NCBI RefSeq assembly: GCF_049801095.1
Contig: NZ_JBNAGH010000003.1
Span: forward strand, 62,001-126,000
Origin: Dinoroseobacter sp049801095
Lineage (GTDB): Bacteria; Pseudomonadota; Alphaproteobacteria; Rhodobacterales; Rhodobacteraceae
Length of the DNA: 64,000 bases
Direction of reading: 5' to 3'
Below, in pieces: positions 28,664-37,556 of the stretch; the stretch's first letter is position 1; each line of letters starts with the position of its first letter. Below the pieces are notes generated by a model that worked only from the letters and a program-made list of their open reading frames with translations, was not told the origin of the DNA and did not search any database. A program made the position numbers and the translations under genes.

Positions 28664-28846
28664 ATGGGGCGAAAAAACTCTGGACATAGCTCGGGCGACA
28701 AGCCAACCGAAAAGGATGCGCGTGCGGCGCGTCTCAAGGATGCGTTGAAGGCAAACATGCAGCGACGCAAGGCACAGGCGCGCGCACGAAAGGCAACAGA
28801 CCCAGCGGCAGACACCCCGCCGACCGACACCACCGGCCGGACCTGA
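28664..28846 (+). CDS. Small basic protein upstream of murA
   Basis: A 60-residue, highly charged protein with one predicted helix (about 15-43, rich in Arg, Lys and Ala: RLKDALKANMQRRKAQ) and disordered ends. Short helical basic proteins of this kind commonly precede murA in Rhodobacteraceae. It ends 24 bp before murA and is probably cotranscribed. Function unknown. Confidence 0.65.
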   Translation: MGRKNSGHSSGDKPTEKDARAARLKDALKANMQRRKAQARARKATDPAADTPPTDTTGRT

Positions 28847-28870
28847 GGACGGGCAGAAGGACAGGCAAAG

Positions 28871-30139
28871 ATGGACCAGATTGTTATTCGGGGCGGTGCG
28901 CCCTTGCAGGGCGCGATCCCGATCGCGGGGGCGAAGAATGCCTGCCTGACCCTGATGCCGGCGACGCTCCTGAGCGATGAGCCGCTGACCCTGACCAATG
29001 CGCCGCGGCTGAGCGATATCGCGACCATGACGGCGCTGCTCAGTTCGCTCGGGGCCGAGGTCAGCAGCCTGCAGGAGGGCAAGGTCCTTGCCCTGTCAAG
29101 CCATGACATCAACAACCACACGGCGGAATACGACATCGTCCGCAAGATGCGGGCCTCGATCCTCGTGCTCGGGCCCATGCTGGCGCGGGATGGGCATGCG
29201 GTGGTCTCGCTGCCCGGCGGCTGCGCCATTGGCGCGCGCCCGGTGGATCTGCATCTCAAGGGGCTGGAGGCGCTCGGGGCCGAGCTCGAACTGCGCGAGG
29301 GCTATGTGCACGCCAAGGCCCCCGGCGGGCTGAAGGGCGCGGTCTTCGAGTTTCCCTTTGTCTCCGTCGGCGCGACTGAAAACATCCTGATGGCGGCAAC
29401 CCTCGCCAAGGGGACAACGGTGCTCAAGAACGCCGCGCGCGAGCCGGAAATCGTCGACCTCGCCGCTTGCCTGAGCAAGATGGGGGCGCGGATCGAGGGC
29501 GCTGGGACCTCCACCATCACCGTGGAAGGCGTGGACCGCCTCCATGGAGCGACCCATCCGGTGGTCACCGACCGGATCGAGCTTGGCACCTATATGCTGG
29601 CTCCGGCCATCACCGGCGGGGAAGTGGAGCTTCTGGGGGGGCGCATGGATCTCGTGGCCTCCTTTGCAGAAAAGCTCGACGCCGCTGGCATCAGCGTGAC
29701 CGAGACCGAGGCCGGCCTGAAGGTCGCGCGCGCCAATGGTCGGGTCCGCGCAGTGGATGTGGTGACAGAGCCCTTCCCGGGCTTTCCCACGGATCTGCAG
29801 GCGCAGATGATGGCGCTGCTCTGCACGGCAGAGGGCGTCTCCGTGCTCGAGGAAAAGATCTTCGAGAACCGCTTCATGCATGCGCCGGAACTCATGCGCA
29901 TGGGGGCTCAGATCGACGTCCATGGCGGCACCGCAACGGTGACCGGGGTGGAGCGCCTAAAGGGTGCGCCGGTCATGGCGACGGATCTGCGGGCCAGTGT
30001 CTCGCTGATCCTTGCGGCGCTCGCGGCCGAAGGGGAAACCGTGGTCAGCCGGGTCTACCATCTGGATCGCGGCTATGAACGGGTCGAGGAAAAGCTGAGC
30101 GCCTGCGGGGCGAGCATCGAGCGGGTGAAAGAGCAATGA
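28871..30139 (+). CDS. murA: UDP-N-acetylglucosamine 1-carboxyvinyltransferase
   Basis: A 422-residue cytoplasmic enzyme adding enolpyruvate from PEP to UDP-GlcNAc, the first committed step of peptidoglycan synthesis. The active-site cysteine C118 lies in LPGGCAIGARP, so it should be fosfomycin sensitive. Further family segments are GAKNACL near the start and PFPGFPTDLQAQ near residue 300. Its stop overlaps the DUF2948 start by 4 bp (ATGA), opening the housekeeping operon. Confidence 0.98.
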   Translation: MDQIVIRGGAPLQGAIPIAGAKNACLTLMPATLLSDEPLTLTNAPRLSDIATMTALLSSLGAEVSSLQEGKVLALSSHDINNHTAEYDIVRKMRASILVLGPMLARDGHAVVSLPGGCAIGARPVDLHLKGLEALGAELELREGYVHAKAPGGLKGAVFEFPFVSVGATENILMAATLAKGTTVLKNAAREPEIVDLAACLSKMGARIEGAGTSTITVEGVDRLHGATHPVVTDRIELGTYMLAPAITGGEVELLGGRMDLVASFAEKLDAAGISVTETEAGLKVARANGRVRAVDVVTEPFPGFPTDLQAQMMALLCTAEGVSVLEEKIFENRFMHAPELMRMGAQIDVHGGTATVTGVERLKGAPVMATDLRASVSLILAALAAEGETVVSRVYHLDRGYERVEEKLSACGASIERVKEQ

Positions 30140-30612
30140 GCCAAGACGCGACATTCGAAGACGGTGGCGAACGCCCCCTGCGCCTGAAGGCAGAGGACGA
30201 GAAGGATCTGGAGGTCATTTCAGCACTGATCCAGGATGGGGTTTTCCCGGCCAGCGAGATCACCTGGCGCAAATCCGAGCGGCGCTTTGCCCTGCTGATC
30301 AACCGCTTCCGTTGGGAGGATCGCGCCCGGGCCGAGGCCCGTGGTCGCCCGGTGGAGCGGGTGCAATCCATGCTGGTCATCGATGACGCGCTGACCGTGC
30401 GCAGCGCGGGCGTGATGCGCGGGGATGCGGATACGATCCTGTCGGTCCTGTCGCTCTCCTTTGCGGCGGGCGAAGACGGCGCGGGCACGCTCGAGCTGAC
30501 GCTCGCGGGGGATGGGGCGATTGCCCTGTCGGTGGAATGCGTGAACGTCACCTTGCAGGATGTGACGCGCCCCTATCTCGCGCCCTCGCGGAAATCCCCC
30601 TCCCACCCGTAA
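30136..30612 (+). CDS. DUF2948 family protein
   Basis: A 158-residue soluble protein with the family opening LRLKAEDEKDLEVISALIQD and the FALLINRFRWE core, a pattern that sits between murA and hisD in many Rhodobacteraceae. It overlaps the murA stop (ATGA). No catalytic motif is evident and the function is unknown. Confidence 0.85.
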   Translation: MSQDATFEDGGERPLRLKAEDEKDLEVISALIQDGVFPASEITWRKSERRFALLINRFRWEDRARAEARGRPVERVQSMLVIDDALTVRSAGVMRGDADTILSVLSLSFAAGEDGAGTLELTLAGDGAIALSVECVNVTLQDVTRPYLAPSRKSPSHP

Positions 30613-30673
30613 CGCGCGCGCTTGAGGTGACCGGCGGCGGCGGCTATGTCTGCGCCCCATAAAGGAGAGCCCC

Positions 30674-31990
30674 ATGCCGATGTTCCTGTCCAGCACCGAC
30701 GCGCAGTTCGAAACGCAAGTTGCGCAGCTTCTGTCGATGAAGCGCGAGGATGCAGTGGATGTGGATGACACGGTCGCCGCGATCATCGCGGATGTCCGGG
30801 CCCGGGGCGATGCGGCGGTGCTGGAGCTGACAGCGAAATTCGACCGCCTTGAGCTGACGCCCGAGACGCTGGCCTTCTCGCCCGCCGAGATCGACGCCGA
30901 GATCGCCAAGGTCCCCGCCGATGAGCGCGCAGCGCTTGAGCTCGCCGCCGAGCGCATCCGCGCCTACCACGCGCGCCAAATGCCCGAGGATGCCCGCTGG
31001 ACCGAGCCGACCGGGGCGGAGCTCGGCTGGCGCTGGACGCCGGTTTCGGCCGCGGGGCTCTATGTGCCAGGGGGGCTCGCTTCCTACCCGTCCTCGGTCC
31101 TGATGAACGCAATCCCTGCCCAGGTGGCCGGGGTCGAGCGGCTGGTGATCTGCGCCCCGACACCGGACGGCGTAGTGAACCCGCTCGTGCTGCTGGCCGC
31201 GCGGCTGTCGGGGGTCGAGACCGTGTACCGGATCGGCGGCGCACAGGCGATTGCCGCGCTCGCCTACGGGACCGAGACCATCGCCCCCGTGGACAAGATC
31301 ACCGGGCCCGGCAATGCCTATGTGGCCGCCGCCAAGCGCCGGGTCTTTGGCCGCGTGGGGATCGACATGATCGCCGGACCGTCGGAAATCCTTGTGATCG
31401 CCGATCGGGACAATGACCCGGATTGGATCGCCGTGGACCTTCTGAGCCAGGCCGAACATGACGAGAGCGCGCAATCCATCCTGATCACCGATGATGCGGA
31501 GTTCGGGCGCGCAGTGGCTGCAGCTGTCGAGGCGCGGCTCGAAACCCTGGAACGCCGCGCAATCGCAGGACCCAGCTGGCGCGATTTCGGGGCGGTCGTC
31601 ACCGTGCGCGACCTTGATGAGGCCGCCACCCTCTCGAACCGCGTGGCCCCCGAACATCTCGAGCTTTGCGTCGCCGACCCCGACGCGCTGTCCGAGAAGA
31701 TCACCCATGCAGGTGCGATCTTCCTCGGCGCATGGACGCCCGAGGCCATCGGCGACTATATCGGCGGCCCGAACCACGTGCTGCCCACGGCGCGCTCGGC
31801 GCGGTTCTCGTCGGGCCTGTCAGTCATGGACTTCGTCAAGCGCACGACACTCGCCAAGATGACCCCCGAGGCCCTCGCCGAAATCGGCCCTGCTGCCGAG
31901 CGACTGGCGATCTCCGAAAGCCTCGAGGCCCACGGCCTCAGCGTCCGCGCCCGCCTCGACCGTCTGAACCGCGGGGAGGCCGCAGAATGA
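30674..31990 (+). CDS. hisD: Histidinol dehydrogenase
   Basis: A 438-residue NAD-dependent enzyme that oxidises L-histidinol to histidine in two steps. The family segments YVPGGLASYPSSVLMNAIPA (about 130-150), GGAQAIAALAYGTE and the catalytic-base region NRVAPEHLEL (about 325) are intact. The start has AAAGGAG at good spacing. The stop overlaps the start of the GIY-YIG gene (ATGA), an unusual next neighbour. Confidence 0.98.
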   Translation: MPMFLSSTDAQFETQVAQLLSMKREDAVDVDDTVAAIIADVRARGDAAVLELTAKFDRLELTPETLAFSPAEIDAEIAKVPADERAALELAAERIRAYHARQMPEDARWTEPTGAELGWRWTPVSAAGLYVPGGLASYPSSVLMNAIPAQVAGVERLVICAPTPDGVVNPLVLLAARLSGVETVYRIGGAQAIAALAYGTETIAPVDKITGPGNAYVAAAKRRVFGRVGIDMIAGPSEILVIADRDNDPDWIAVDLLSQAEHDESAQSILITDDAEFGRAVAAAVEARLETLERRAIAGPSWRDFGAVVTVRDLDEAATLSNRVAPEHLELCVADPDALSEKITHAGAIFLGAWTPEAIGDYIGGPNHVLPTARSARFSSGLSVMDFVKRTTLAKMTPEALAEIGPAAERLAISESLEAHGLSVRARLDRLNRGEAAE

Positions 31991-32880
31991 GCCGGGGACG
32001 CTCGCTAGAGCTCTTTTTTGCAGATGGCACTCCAGACGGCATCCTGACTGCGGAAGTCTTTGGATGGACCGGACACATATTGAAAGCGCCGCGGCTGCGG
32101 CTGAAGGATGCCCTGCAACGCGCAGAAGCTGCGTTCACCGGGGTGTACTTGCTGCTTGGTGCAGAGGATGGGGTCCCCTCCATCTATATTGGAGAAGCCG
32201 AGAGCGTCGCGCGGAGGATCAGGGACCATGATGCACAGAAGGACTGGTGGCAAGACGCTGTCTTCATTACCGCAAGCGCGAATTCTCTGAACAAGGCGCA
32301 TGTGAAATATCTAGAGGCGCGGCTAATACAGAAAGCCTCCGATGCAAACACAATGCATCTCACCAACGCCACGCGCCCGGAGGGCAGCTCGATCAACGAG
32401 GCCGCACAGGCAAATATGGAGACCTTTCTGGATACACTCGATCTGGTACTTCCCGCGATCGGAGTAGAGGCTTTCCGATCAGGGAAGCGTCTCTCCGACC
32501 ACCGTCCACAGCCCAAAGAAACCACCATCCCACTCTTTGAGCTCGAAACGCCAAAGAACGCGATCCATGGTCTTGCGCGGCTCGAAGGATCGGACTTTCT
32601 TGTGCTTGAGGGCAGTGTTGCTCGCCAGAGTTGGGCTGGAAAAGGCGTGCATGATTACGGCTACAAACTGCTCCATGAGAAACTCGTGCAGGAGGGGGTC
32701 CTTGAGGTCACCGATACCCACGCTGTGTTCGCAAGGCCCTATGCCTTCAATAGCCCGTCGGCCGCGGCTGCAGTCATGAACGGGCGTCCGGCCAACGGTC
32801 GGATCGAATGGCGGCTCAAGGGCAGCGGACTTTCTTTCGCGGACTGGGAACAAGCGCAACTCGCGGAGGCCTCCCTATGA
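31987..32880 (+). CDS. GIY-YIG nuclease-like protein with C-terminal DUF4357
   Basis: A 297-residue protein. The N-terminal GIY-YIG fold has GVY (52-54), YIG (67-69), R77 and a metal-ligand-type Glu in KYLEARLI (about 112). The C-terminal DUF4357-like region (about 215-275) contains the SWAGKGVHDYG segment. This architecture is found in predicted nucleases of defence and mobile contexts. Codon use is less GC-rich than in the flanking genes. Both ends are ATGA-coupled to hisD and to the UPF0262 gene, so it is translated as part of the housekeeping operon. Confidence 0.85.
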   Translation: MSRGRSLELFFADGTPDGILTAEVFGWTGHILKAPRLRLKDALQRAEAAFTGVYLLLGAEDGVPSIYIGEAESVARRIRDHDAQKDWWQDAVFITASANSLNKAHVKYLEARLIQKASDANTMHLTNATRPEGSSINEAAQANMETFLDTLDLVLPAIGVEAFRSGKRLSDHRPQPKETTIPLFELETPKNAIHGLARLEGSDFLVLEGSVARQSWAGKGVHDYGYKLLHEKLVQEGVLEVTDTHAVFARPYAFNSPSAAAAVMNGRPANGRIEWRLKGSGLSFADWEQAQLAEASL

Positions 32881-33356
32881 GCTACCTGATCGACATCGCC
32901 ATTGACGACAGCGCCCTGCCCCCGCCCACGCCGGAGATCGAACAGGAGCGCAAGGTCGCGATCTTTGACCTCTTGGAGGACAACGCTTTCAAGCTGCCCC
33001 CGCGTGAGGATCGCGATGTGCCCCCCGGGCCGTTCCGTCTGCTTCTGGCGATCCGCGACCGGCGGCTGGTCTTTGACCTCTCCGACGCCGAGGCGCAGCA
33101 GGTGGCGGAGTTCCACCTCTCGCTCGGGCCGTTCCGGCAGGTGGTGAAGGACTACTTCCAGATCTGCGAGAGCTATTTCGACGCGGTCAAACGCCTCCCC
33201 CCCAGCCAGATCGAGGCCATCGACATGGCCCGGCGCGGGATCCACAACGAGGGTGCCCGATTGCTGGAGGAACGGCTCGAAGGCAAGGCGGAGGTGGATA
33301 TCGACACCGCACGACGCCTCTTCACCCTGATTTGCGTGCTGCATTTCGGCGGCTAG
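32877..33356 (+). CDS. UPF0262 family protein
   Basis: A 159-residue soluble protein of the UPF0262 family, recognised by its opening LIDIAIDDS, the PFRLLLAIRDRRLVFD core and the DMARRGIHNEGARLL segment. In related genomes it normally follows hisD directly; here the GIY-YIG gene lies between them. Start coupled by ATGA. Function unknown. Confidence 0.9.
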   Translation: MSYLIDIAIDDSALPPPTPEIEQERKVAIFDLLEDNAFKLPPREDRDVPPGPFRLLLAIRDRRLVFDLSDAEAQQVAEFHLSLGPFRQVVKDYFQICESYFDAVKRLPPSQIEAIDMARRGIHNEGARLLEERLEGKAEVDIDTARRLFTLICVLHFGG

Positions 33357-33359
33357 GCT

Positions 33360-33815
33360 ATGCCCTTCCCCTCCTCCGTCCTGTTTTGCTGCGATCACAA
33401 TGCGATCCGATCCCCCATGGCGGAGGGGATGATGAAGAAGTTCTACGGCCAGCGCGCCTATATCCAGTCGGCCGGGGTCAAGAACGACCTCGACATCGAC
33501 GGCTTCGCGGTGGCCGTGTGCAACGAGATTGGCGTAACGCTGGAGGCCCATCGCACGCGGTCTTTCGAGGACATGCACAATTGGGGCGATGACCTCTCCT
33601 CCTTCGATCTGATCGTCGCGCTCTCGCCCGCGAGCCAGCGTCAGGCGCTGGAGCTGACGCGGCTCTTCCATCTGGATGTGGAATACTGGCCGATCATGGA
33701 CCCGGCAGGCATGGCCGAAACCCGCGAGGCGAAGTTGCGCAGCTATCGCCAGACCCGGGATCAGATCCGGGACCGCATGCTCGACCGGTTCGGGCCACCG
33801 GGGCACGTGGCGTGA
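33360..33815 (+). CDS. Low-molecular-weight protein-tyrosine-phosphatase-like protein
   Basis: A 151-residue protein with the LMW-PTP P-loop CDHNAIRS (nucleophile C11, R17, the Cx5R motif) and a later Asp-Pro (IMDPAG, about residue 115) in the general-acid position. It may dephosphorylate phosphotyrosine or act as an arsenate reductase. The invariant N and R of the loop are kept. It starts 3 bp after the UPF0262 stop and overlaps the GNAT gene by 4 bp. Confidence 0.88.
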   Translation: MPFPSSVLFCCDHNAIRSPMAEGMMKKFYGQRAYIQSAGVKNDLDIDGFAVAVCNEIGVTLEAHRTRSFEDMHNWGDDLSSFDLIVALSPASQRQALELTRLFHLDVEYWPIMDPAGMAETREAKLRSYRQTRDQIRDRMLDRFGPPGHVA

Positions 33816-34399
33816 GCCTGCGCTTTCGCACCCTGCGTGGCGCCGAAGTCGCCGACGCGATCCCGGCGCTGGCCGAGCTGAGGATCGACGTGTTTCGCGA
33901 CTGGCCCTATCTCTATGACGGGGATGAGGCCTATGAGGCGCGCTATCTGGAGAGCTATCGCGATTGCTCACGCTCGGTTGTGGTACTGGCCGAAAACTCG
34001 GACGGCGAAATCGTCGGGGCCGCCACGGGCATGCCCGCCCGAGACCATGCGGATGTGGCCGGAGCCTATGCCTCGCTCTCCAGGCCAGGGATGGAGATCT
34101 TTTACTGCGCGGAATCGGTCCTGCGCCCGGAGTATCGCGGGCTCGGCGCCGGGCATCGGTTCTTCGAGGCGCGCGAGGCCCATGCCCGCGATCTCGGCGC
34201 GACCCATGCGAGCTTCTGCGCGGTCACGCGGCCTGCAGACCATCCCGCGCGCCCGGACGGGGCCCGGGACCTCCATCCGTTCTGGCGCAAGCGCGGCTAC
34301 GCCCCTGTGCCGGGCGCCGTGCTGGAGATGAGCTGGCGCGATCTCGGCGCAACAGAGGAGAGCGCAAAGCCGCTGCAGATCTGGATGCGGGCCCTGTGA
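33812..34399 (+). CDS. GNAT family N-acetyltransferase
   Basis: A 195-residue acetyl-CoA-dependent transferase. The CoA-binding loop is RPEYRGLGAGHRF (about 107-119, the Q/RxxGxG/A motif). The GTG start at 33812 overlaps the phosphatase stop (GTGA). The substrate is unknown. It belongs to the translationally coupled run from hisD onward. Confidence 0.85.
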   Translation: MSLRFRTLRGAEVADAIPALAELRIDVFRDWPYLYDGDEAYEARYLESYRDCSRSVVVLAENSDGEIVGAATGMPARDHADVAGAYASLSRPGMEIFYCAESVLRPEYRGLGAGHRFFEAREAHARDLGATHASFCAVTRPADHPARPDGARDLHPFWRKRGYAPVPGAVLEMSWRDLGATEESAKPLQIWMRAL

Positions 34400-34433
34400 G
34401 CCGGTGCGGCGCGATAGTGGGTGGGGTCTGAAC

Positions 34434-35294
34434 ATGCAGATCGCTGCTGCCGCCTATCCGGTCGAAGCCCTGCCCGATTGGGACGCCTTGCACCGCAAGC
34501 TCACCACCTGGGTGGCTGAGGCGGATGCAGAGCTCGCGGTTTTTCCCGAATATGCCGGGCTGGATGCGGCTTTGATCGGCGCGACAACCCCGCTCAGCGC
34601 AGCGGAGGAGACCGCACGCGCGATAGAGGCCGCTCCACGCTACTGGCAAATGCTGGCGGAGATCGCGCAGGCGCAGCGCACGACCCTGCTCGGTGGCTCC
34701 CTCCCTGCCCGCAACGCGACCGGCGCGCTCGTGAACCGGGCAGCGCTGATCACCCGAACCGGGGAGATCGCCTTTATCGACAAGCGGCAGCTCACACCCT
34801 GGGAACAGGCAGAGACCCCGCTCTCCCCCGGAAGGGACCTGCCGGTCTTCGATCCGCCGGGCCTGCCCCGGCTCGGCGTCCTGATCTGCTATGACGGGGA
34901 GTTTCCGTTGCAGGCCCGCGCCATCCGACAGGCTGGCGCCGGGCTCCTGCTGATGCCTTCGGCTACGGAGGGTCCGGCCGGAGCGACCCGCGTCCGCCTC
35001 GCCGCCCGTACCCGCGCGCTGGAAAGCGGCGGCCATGTGGTGCTCGCCCAGACCGTGGGGGATTGCGCGGTCTCCGCCTATCTCGACCGCTCTCGTGGAC
35101 GGGCCGGGATCTATGCCGCGCCAGATGGACACGCGCCGAGCGATGGTATCCTCGCAGAGACCGCTGCCGACCGCCCGGGATGGGCGCGCGCGACGCTCAA
35201 ACCCCGCCCCAAGGGCGACGTTGACATCACAGCTGCGTGGGACACGCAGCACATTCTGGCACAGCTCACGCCCTTTGCGCAGAAACACGCTTGA
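34434..35294 (+). CDS. Carbon-nitrogen hydrolase (nitrilase superfamily)
   Basis: A 286-residue amidase-type enzyme with the complete Glu-Lys-Cys triad: E39 in VFPEY, K117 in IDKRQL and C152 in LICYDGEFP. It hydrolyses an amide or nitrile in the cytoplasm; the substrate is unknown. The ATG at 34434 is the first with a purine-rich (GGGG) stretch ahead; a GTG or ATG at 34404 would add ten unconserved residues. It is the last gene before the infA leader. Confidence 0.88.
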   Translation: MQIAAAAYPVEALPDWDALHRKLTTWVAEADAELAVFPEYAGLDAALIGATTPLSAAEETARAIEAAPRYWQMLAEIAQAQRTTLLGGSLPARNATGALVNRAALITRTGEIAFIDKRQLTPWEQAETPLSPGRDLPVFDPPGLPRLGVLICYDGEFPLQARAIRQAGAGLLLMPSATEGPAGATRVRLAARTRALESGGHVVLAQTVGDCAVSAYLDRSRGRAGIYAAPDGHAPSDGILAETAADRPGWARATLKPRPKGDVDITAAWDTQHILAQLTPFAQKHA

Positions 35295-35326
35295 AAACTT
35301 CGGGATTTGGGCGCATATGCTGGCGC

Positions 35327-35350
35327 GCCCGTCGATGAGCGGGCAGTTTT
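35327..35350 (+). terminator. Weak terminator or attenuator hairpin before infA
   Basis: A GCCCG / CGGGC stem (35327-35331 with 35340-35344) is followed by AGTTTT. It lies between the C-N hydrolase stop and the infA ribosome site. A TTGAAA - 17 bp - CATATG promoter-like pair (35291-35319) precedes it, so it could either end the upstream operon or attenuate infA. Confidence 0.45.
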
Positions 35351-35363
35351 AGTTGGAGACACC

Positions 35364-35582
35364 ATGGCCAAGGAAGAATTGCTCGAATTTCCCGGCGTCG
35401 TGAAGGAACTCCTGCCGAACGCGACATTCCGGGTCGAGCTTGAGAACGGCCATGAGATTATCGCACATACGGCAGGCAAGATGCGCAAGAACCGCATCCG
35501 CGTTCTGGCCGGCGACAAGGTGCAGGTCGAGATGACCCCCTATGATCTGACCAAGGGTCGGATCAACTACCGCTTCAAGTAA
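35364..35582 (+). CDS. infA: Translation initiation factor IF-1
   Basis: A 72-residue S1/OB-fold protein that occupies the ribosomal A site during initiation. Textbook family sequence: KEELLEFPGVV start, NATFRVELENGH core and YDLTKGRINYRFK end. A GGAG site precedes the ATG. It is followed 2 bp later by the GTG-started maf gene, a typical alphaproteobacterial arrangement. Confidence 0.98.
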   Translation: MAKEELLEFPGVVKELLPNATFRVELENGHEIIAHTAGKMRKNRIRVLAGDKVQVEMTPYDLTKGRINYRFK

Positions 35583-35584
35583 CG

Positions 35585-36202
35585 GTGCCGCCCCGGCCCC
35601 GCCTGATCCTGGGATCGGGTTCGCCCCGGCGGTTGGAGCTGCTGGCCCAGATTGGGCTGGTGCCCGATGCCGTACGCGCCGCTGATATCGACGAGACGCC
35701 GCGGGCGGGCGAACGCCCCCTGCCCTATGTGCGCCGGATGGCGGTCGAGAAGTCCCAAGCGCTGGAGATTGCGCCGGATGAGGTGCTGCTCACCGCCGAC
35801 ACCACCGTCAGCGTCGGGCTGCGGATCCTCGGCAAGCCCGAGGACCGGGCAGAGGCCGAGGCCTTTCTCACCCTGATGTCCGGGAGGCGCCACGCGGTGA
35901 TTACAGCGATTGCCGTGCGCCATGGCGACCGTCTCGTGACGCGCGAGGTCAAGACGACGCTCCGCATGCGCCATCTGAGCGCGTCGGACATCGCCGCCTA
36001 TCTCGACAGCAATGATTGGATGGGCAAGGCCGGTGGCTACGGCATCCAAGGGGCCGCCGCGGCGTTTATCCCCTGGATCAGCGGTTCCTACACCGCGGTC
36101 GTGGGGCTTCCACTGGCTGAAACCGCGGCCCTTCTGACCCATGCCGGCATCACCGCACCTGCCCCCTCCGGACAGGAGCAGAGCCAAGGGAGCCGCCCAT
36201 GA
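35585..36202 (+). CDS. maf: Maf family nucleotide pyrophosphatase
   Basis: A 205-residue nucleoside triphosphate pyrophosphatase. The Maf signature GSGSPRRLELL is at residues 10-20, catalytic-region VLLTADTTVSV near 75 and SGRRHAVIT near 100. It hydrolyses non-canonical or excess NTPs to NMPs. The GTG start at 35585 fits the family N-terminus. Its stop overlaps the RNase gene start (ATGA). Confidence 0.93.
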   Translation: MPPRPRLILGSGSPRRLELLAQIGLVPDAVRAADIDETPRAGERPLPYVRRMAVEKSQALEIAPDEVLLTADTTVSVGLRILGKPEDRAEAEAFLTLMSGRRHAVITAIAVRHGDRLVTREVKTTLRMRHLSASDIAAYLDSNDWMGKAGGYGIQGAAAAFIPWISGSYTAVVGLPLAETAALLTHAGITAPAPSGQEQSQGSRP

Positions 36203-37242
36203 AAGGCTGCGTGATTGTTCTGGATCACCTGAACGACCGGCGGGCGGCAGCGCGCATGGTGGATGGGGTGCTCGATGACTTCATTCTGGATCCCGGCGAC
36301 ACGGACCCGCCCCTGCCCGGCGCGATCTTCCGCGCCATTGTCGACCGTCCCGTCAAGGGACAGGGCGGCGCCTTCGTCAAGCTCGGAGGGGTTCAAGGGT
36401 TCCTGCGCGGCGGCGCGGGACGACGGCCCGGACAATCTCTCTTGGTGCAGGTCTCCGGCGTCGCAGAGCCCGGCAAGGCAATCCCGGTCACGGATCGCGT
36501 GCTCTTCAAGAGCCGCTACGTCATCGTCAGCCCCGGCGCGCCAGGGCTGAACATCGCACGTTCAATTCGCGACGAGGAAACCCGCGCGCGTCTGCGCATT
36601 CTCGCCGAGGATCTGGCCCCGGAGGCCAAGACGGGCATGATTCTCCGATCCGCAGCGGCCGATGCGTCGGATGAGGATCTGTCCGAGGACATCTCGGAGA
36701 CCCTCGCCTTGGCAGATGCGATCAGCGCGGAAAGCAAGGGCGAGGCGGCGGATCTGCTGCTCGACGCCCCGGACGCCCATCACCTGGCTTGGCGCGATTG
36801 GGGCGATCCAACCCCCGCCGAGATCGTGACTCGCCCCGGCGGGTTCGAGGATCTGGGCGTGTTGGACGCGCTCGCAGACTTGGCCGAGCCCGATGCGCCG
36901 CTGCCCGGCGGCGGCAGCCTTGTTGTGGAGCCGACCCGCGCCCTGATCGCCGTGGACGTGAACACCGGAGCGGACACCTCCCCCGCTGCGGGGATGAAGG
37001 CGAACATCGCCGCCGCGCGGGCCCTGCCCCGACAGCTGCGCCTCCGTGGGCTCGGTGGGCAGATCACTGTGGATTTTGCGCCCATGCCCAAGAAGGACCG
37101 CAAAGCGCTAGAGCAAGCGCTGCGCACGGCCTTCCGTCAGGACGCGACCGAGACATCGCTGGTGGGATGGACCCCTCTTGGACACTACGAGTTGCAGCGC
37201 AAACGCGACCGCATCCCCCTGCGCCGGAGAGACCTGCCATGA
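36199..37242 (+). CDS. Short RNase E/G family protein
   Basis: A 347-residue ribonuclease E/G-like protein. An S1-like RNA-binding part (about 35-120) precedes the catalytic domain, with both metal-binding aspartates in place: VDVN (about residue 253) and VDFAPM (about 293). It is well below RNase G length (about 490 aa) and lacks the CPxCxG zinc link and the tetramerisation domain. It is ATGA-coupled to maf and to yacG. Full activity is uncertain; a separate full RNase E gene is expected elsewhere in the genome. Confidence 0.88.
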   Translation: MKGCVIVLDHLNDRRAAARMVDGVLDDFILDPGDTDPPLPGAIFRAIVDRPVKGQGGAFVKLGGVQGFLRGGAGRRPGQSLLVQVSGVAEPGKAIPVTDRVLFKSRYVIVSPGAPGLNIARSIRDEETRARLRILAEDLAPEAKTGMILRSAAADASDEDLSEDISETLALADAISAESKGEAADLLLDAPDAHHLAWRDWGDPTPAEIVTRPGGFEDLGVLDALADLAEPDAPLPGGGSLVVEPTRALIAVDVNTGADTSPAAGMKANIAAARALPRQLRLRGLGGQITVDFAPMPKKDRKALEQALRTAFRQDATETSLVGWTPLGHYELQRKRDRIPLRRRDLP

Positions 37243-37469
37243 GTTGCCCGATCTGCCAGAAGGATGCTGCCGAACGCTATCGGCCCTTCTGCTCGAAACG
37301 CTGCGCGGATGTGGATCTGGGGCGCTGGATGACCGGCGGATATGCTATCGCGTCGGAGCGGGACGAGAATACCGAAGAGGCCGAGCAAGCCATGGCAAGG
37401 CTTGGAGAAACCCCGTCCGGCACGCCGATGGACCCGGCCTTCGAGGGTGCGAAAAAAACGCGACATTGA
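37239..37469 (+). CDS. yacG: DNA gyrase inhibitor YacG-type zinc protein
   Basis: A 76-residue protein with a four-cysteine zinc site (CPIC near residue 3 and CSKRC near 22), followed by a VDLGRWMTGGYAI segment and an acidic tail, as in YacG. E. coli YacG binds GyrB and inhibits DNA gyrase. It overlaps the RNase stop (ATGA) and ends the coupled run before tRNA-Phe. Confidence 0.92.
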   Translation: MSCPICQKDAAERYRPFCSKRCADVDLGRWMTGGYAIASERDENTEEAEQAMARLGETPSGTPMDPAFEGAKKTRH

Positions 37470-37556
37470 AGCTGCTTTTTTTGCGTCAGACCCTATGGAC
37501 ACTCCCGGTCCTCACGTCTAGAACGCTCCCACCCTGAGACGGCCCAGCCGTCCCGT

